Assembly (NCBI GenBank): GCA_964582875.1
Contig: CAZOTZ010000036.1
Span: 1 to 16,974 of the forward strand
DNA from: JAADDV01 sp964582875
GTDB lineage: Bacteria; Aquificota; Aquificia; Aquificales; Hydrogenothermaceae
DNA length: 16,974 nucleotides
Direction of reading: 5' to 3'
The notes under the pieces are model-generated. The model was not told the origin of the DNA. It did no database searches and was given only the letters and a program-made list of their open reading frames with translations. Shown piece after piece: positions 15,520 through 16,974 of the stretch; within the stretch, counting starts at the first letter, position 1, and each line of letters begins with the position of its first letter. Made by a program: the position numbers and the translations under genes.

Positions 15520-15861
15520 TTGATTGTAAAATCTTATTTTGAAACTGTTGTTGCCTCTTCTATTGTCGTTCTTCTGTCGTCTCTTTCTTTAAAAACAGGA
15601 AAAGCTTATTTAGATGAGGTTAGAAAAACTGTTATAGAAGCAGAGATAAAGGAGTGTGTTGAGGAGTTAAACTGTAGGAACCTGTTTAAAGAGAGTGCTT
15701 CTTATAAATGTCCTGTTTCAAGTGCGAAAGACAGTATATATCTGTTTTTTGATAAAAAAAGATATGTTGTTTACTCGTATGAAAAGATTTTTCATTTTGG
15801 TTTTGGGAAAGATATATCATGTCAGGTCAAGGATAATCAAACTTTATGTTTTTTCAGATAG
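15520..15861 (+). CDS. Unrecognised membrane-anchored protein with five cysteines
   Basis: 113 residues; no family recognised. Start is TTG at 15520 with AGGAGGG seven to eight bases upstream, a strong site that decides the start. One hydrophobic helix at about 8-24 (FETVVASSIVVLLSSLSL) is preceded by a single lysine, then an amphipathic charged helix (about 28-50), then a C-terminal region with cysteines at 46, 52, 64, 101 and 110. The N-terminal helix continuing into an amphipathic one recalls type IV pilin-like proteins, but a proper prepilin cleavage site (G before F, E at +5) is not seen. Its last 18 bases overlap the 3' end of fliO on the opposite strand, which argues for tight packing, not junk. 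Function unknown. Confidence 0.7.
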   Translation: MIVKSYFETVVASSIVVLLSSLSLKTGKAYLDEVRKTVIEAEIKECVEELNCRNLFKESASYKCPVSSAKDSIYLFFDKKRYVVYSYEKIFHFGFGKDISCQVKDNQTLCFFR

Positions 15862-16128
15862 GTTTTCCTTTTTTTCTTCCTTTTCCCATTTTTCTAAGAT
15901 TTTTACTTCTTTATCTGAAACTGATAAAAAAAACTGTTTGTTTTTAACTTCAACGAATATAAGGGAAATGCCTTTTCCAAGATACTTCACATCAAGGATT
16001 TTTATTATTCCTTTCTGGGATAAAAAGGGTTTTCCATACCTGGATAAACCGTAATAAATAGCTATGATAACAAAAACAGTAAAAATAAAAGCTACTATAA
16101 GTCTTGCTATTTCTGCTGATTCAAGCAA
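15844..16128 (-). CDS. fliO: FliO-like flagellar export protein
   Basis: 94 residues. Small membrane protein that helps assemble the FliP-FliQ-FliR export gate. One helix at about 8-27 (ARLIVAFIFTVFVIIAIYYG), then a cytoplasmic domain with the weakly conserved FliO features ILDVKYLGKGISLIFVEVKN and FLSVSDKEVKIL, resembling the domain that ends in 'L...G...' in other FliO proteins. The family is poorly conserved, so context counts: it starts (TTG at 16128) inside the end of fliN, overlapping by 8 bases, and follows fliL-fliN. The ribosome site is weak (AGGAT), consistent with coupling. The charged tail (KWEKEEKKENLSEKT) is typical. Confidence 0.75.
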   Translation of the reverse strand: MLESAEIARLIVAFIFTVFVIIAIYYGLSRYGKPFLSQKGIIKILDVKYLGKGISLIFVEVKNKQFFLSVSDKEVKILEKWEKEEKKENLSEKT

Positions 16129-16387
16129 GGTCTACAATCCTGATTCCATACTTGTCGTTTACAACTACTAATTCCCCTATAGCAAATAGTTTATCATTTA
16201 TATAAAGGTCTATGTACTCTTCAAGACTTTTATCAAGTTTTATAATATCTCCTTCTTTTATTTTCAATAGCTCTGCAAAGTTTTTTCTTGTTCTTCCTAC
16301 TTCAACGTGTATTCTTAACTTTATGTCAGAGAAGGAAGAGATATCAACGCTTCCTTCTCCTGATTGTATCTGTTTTTTCTCTTCCAT
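16121..16387 (-). CDS. fliN: Flagellar motor switch protein FliN
   Basis: C-ring component of the flagellar switch at the cytoplasmic base of the motor. 88 residues, essentially the SpoA/FliN domain alone. Characteristic stretches are DIKLRIHVEVGRTRKNFAEL (22-41), LKIKEGDIIKLDK (41-53), DLYINDKLFAIGELVVVNDK (60-79) and YGIRI at the end. Starts at ATG 16387, seven bases after the fliL stop, with only a weak AGG site, so coupled to fliL. fliM, the usual neighbour between fliL and fliN, is missing here and must be elsewhere or absent. Confidence 0.93.
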   Translation of the reverse strand: MEEKKQIQSGEGSVDISSFSDIKLRIHVEVGRTRKNFAELLKIKEGDIIKLDKSLEEYIDLYINDKLFAIGELVVVNDKYGIRIVDLA

Positions 16388-16394
16388 TTTTAAC

Positions 16395-16910
16395 CTACGC
16401 TGTTTGTATTACAAAATCTGTAAAGTACACGTTTTTTACACCACCAAGGGGAAGAAGTGCATTAACTCTCTTTATTATCTCTTCTTTTAGTTTTTCTATA
16501 CCGTCTATTGTTTTAAGTTCTTTAGATGTTTTTGTGAAAAGAAGTGTTGTTATTGCATCTTTTATCTGAGGAAGTCTTTTCTCTACTTCCTGTTTAACCT
16601 GCTCGTTCTCTATTTCAAGCACTACAGTTACTTTAAGGTATCTATCTGCATCTTTATCTGCAAGGTTTACAACAAATGTTCCAACTTCAAACATAATACC
16701 GAGGTTCTCTATATTTTTAACTTCTTTTTCTATCTGCTCAGTATTTGGCTTTTTTTCTTCTTCTGCTTTTTTATCAAGGACAAGGAATTTGTATGCAGCT
16801 CCACCTCCACCAATAAGTAGCAAAGCTATAACTGCAATCAGGATAAGTTTTTTCTTTCCTCCTTTCCCTTCTTCCTGTTCCTGCTCTTGTTCTTTGTTTT
16901 CTTCAGCCAT
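16395..16910 (-). CDS. fliL: Flagellar basal body-associated protein FliL
   Basis: Inner-membrane protein around the stator that aids motor torque and stator engagement. 171 residues. A charged, glutamine/glutamate-rich N-terminal tail (1-19) is followed by a single helix (about 20-41, KKLILIAVIALLLIGGGGAA) and an outer FliL domain with FEVGTFVVNLAD (about 74-85), RYLKVTVVLEIEN, LPQIKDAITTLL and the C-terminal VKNVYFTDFVIQTA, all family features. The ATG at 16910 is preceded by GAGG. First gene of the fliL-fliN-fliO group, with a candidate promoter directly upstream. Confidence 0.93.
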   Translation of the reverse strand: MAEENKEQEQEQEEGKGGKKKLILIAVIALLLIGGGGAAYKFLVLDKKAEEEKKPNTEQIEKEVKNIENLGIMFEVGTFVVNLADKDADRYLKVTVVLEIENEQVKQEVEKRLPQIKDAITTLLFTKTSKELKTIDGIEKLKEEIIKRVNALLPLGGVKNVYFTDFVIQTA

Positions 16911-16936
16911 CTGGAACCTCTTTTCTTTTTTTATTA

Positions 16937-16963
16937 GTATCGGTATCGTTTCAAGGGACTTTT
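16937..16963 (-). promoter_or_regulatory. Candidate sigma-28 (FliA)-type promoter of fliL-fliN-fliO
   Basis: On the minus strand AAAA (16963-16960), 15 bases, then ACCGATAC (16944-16937), compared with the flagellar consensus TAAA-N15-GCCGATAA; alternatively TAAA with a 16-base spacer. The start of transcription would fall about 20 bases before the fliL ATG. A plain TATAAT also occurs at 16970-16965, whose -35 would be outside the window, so a vegetative promoter is a rival reading. Confidence 0.4.
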
Positions 16964-16974
16964 AATTATACTGT

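Noticed and set aside
15540..15600. Type IV prepilin signal in the 113-residue protein
   Set aside because: There is a hydrophobic helix after a lysine, but no Gly before the first Phe and no Glu at +5, so a prepilin call is not supported.
15695..16054. 119-residue plus-strand frame
   Set aside because: Out of frame with the 113-residue gene and antisense to fliO; no ribosome site.
16949..16954. TTGAAA as a -35 box for fliL
   Set aside because: No -10 hexamer lies 16-18 bases downstream; the sigma-28-type or TATAAT readings fit better.
1..16974. tRNA, rRNA, CRISPR, transposon ends or integrated element
   Set aside because: Looked for cloverleaf-like, direct-repeat and transposase-like signals; none seen.

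Overview
This window reads as chromosomal DNA of a thermophilic member of the Aquificota, most likely Hydrogenothermaceae (Persephonella- or Sulfurihydrogenibium-like). That placement is an inference. It rests on AT-rich, A-purine-loaded coding strands, scattered single biosynthetic genes instead of complete operons, a quinol nitric oxide reductase typical of denitrifiers, flagellar genes, and an SMC protein whose C-terminal head looks archaeal, as I recall for Aquifex. No mobile element, tRNA, rRNA or CRISPR array is visible. The window is densely coding: no gap without a gene exceeds about 145 bases.

Layout. Positions 1-4032 lie on the minus strand and hold, in transcription order, an OmpR-type response regulator, its membrane histidine kinase (apparently with a non-AUG start), hisF and cimA (3' end cut by the window edge). 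A divergent region separates these from a plus-strand moaC-mogA fusion, which converges on argH across a small hairpin. After another divergent region come purS-purQ on the plus strand, ended by a strong hairpin shared with the convergent nor operon.

Positions 7475-10943 (minus strand) form the most interesting block. It has a CopD/HemJ-like four-helix membrane protein, a previously uncalled 39-residue single-helix protein, a second four-helix membrane protein, and a single-subunit quinol-dependent nitric oxide reductase. Two FNR/DNR-type operators (TTGAC-N4-RTCAA) stand at class II activator distances from candidate -10 boxes. One precedes the CopD-like gene and the other precedes the small protein-norZ operon. 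This suggests an NO- or anoxia-responsive CRP/FNR-family regulator controlling NO detoxification/denitrification. The MoaC-MogA fusion could support molybdoenzymes such as nitrate reductase in the same physiology, but nothing in the window ties them directly.

From 11012 to the end: an atypical short-chain dehydrogenase/NAD-binding protein, a full-length SMC on the opposite strand (stop codons overlapping), an unrecognised 113-residue membrane-anchored, cysteine-containing protein, and a flagellar cluster fliL-fliN-fliO preceded by a candidate sigma-28-type promoter. fliM is not between fliL and fliN, and fliP does not follow fliO.
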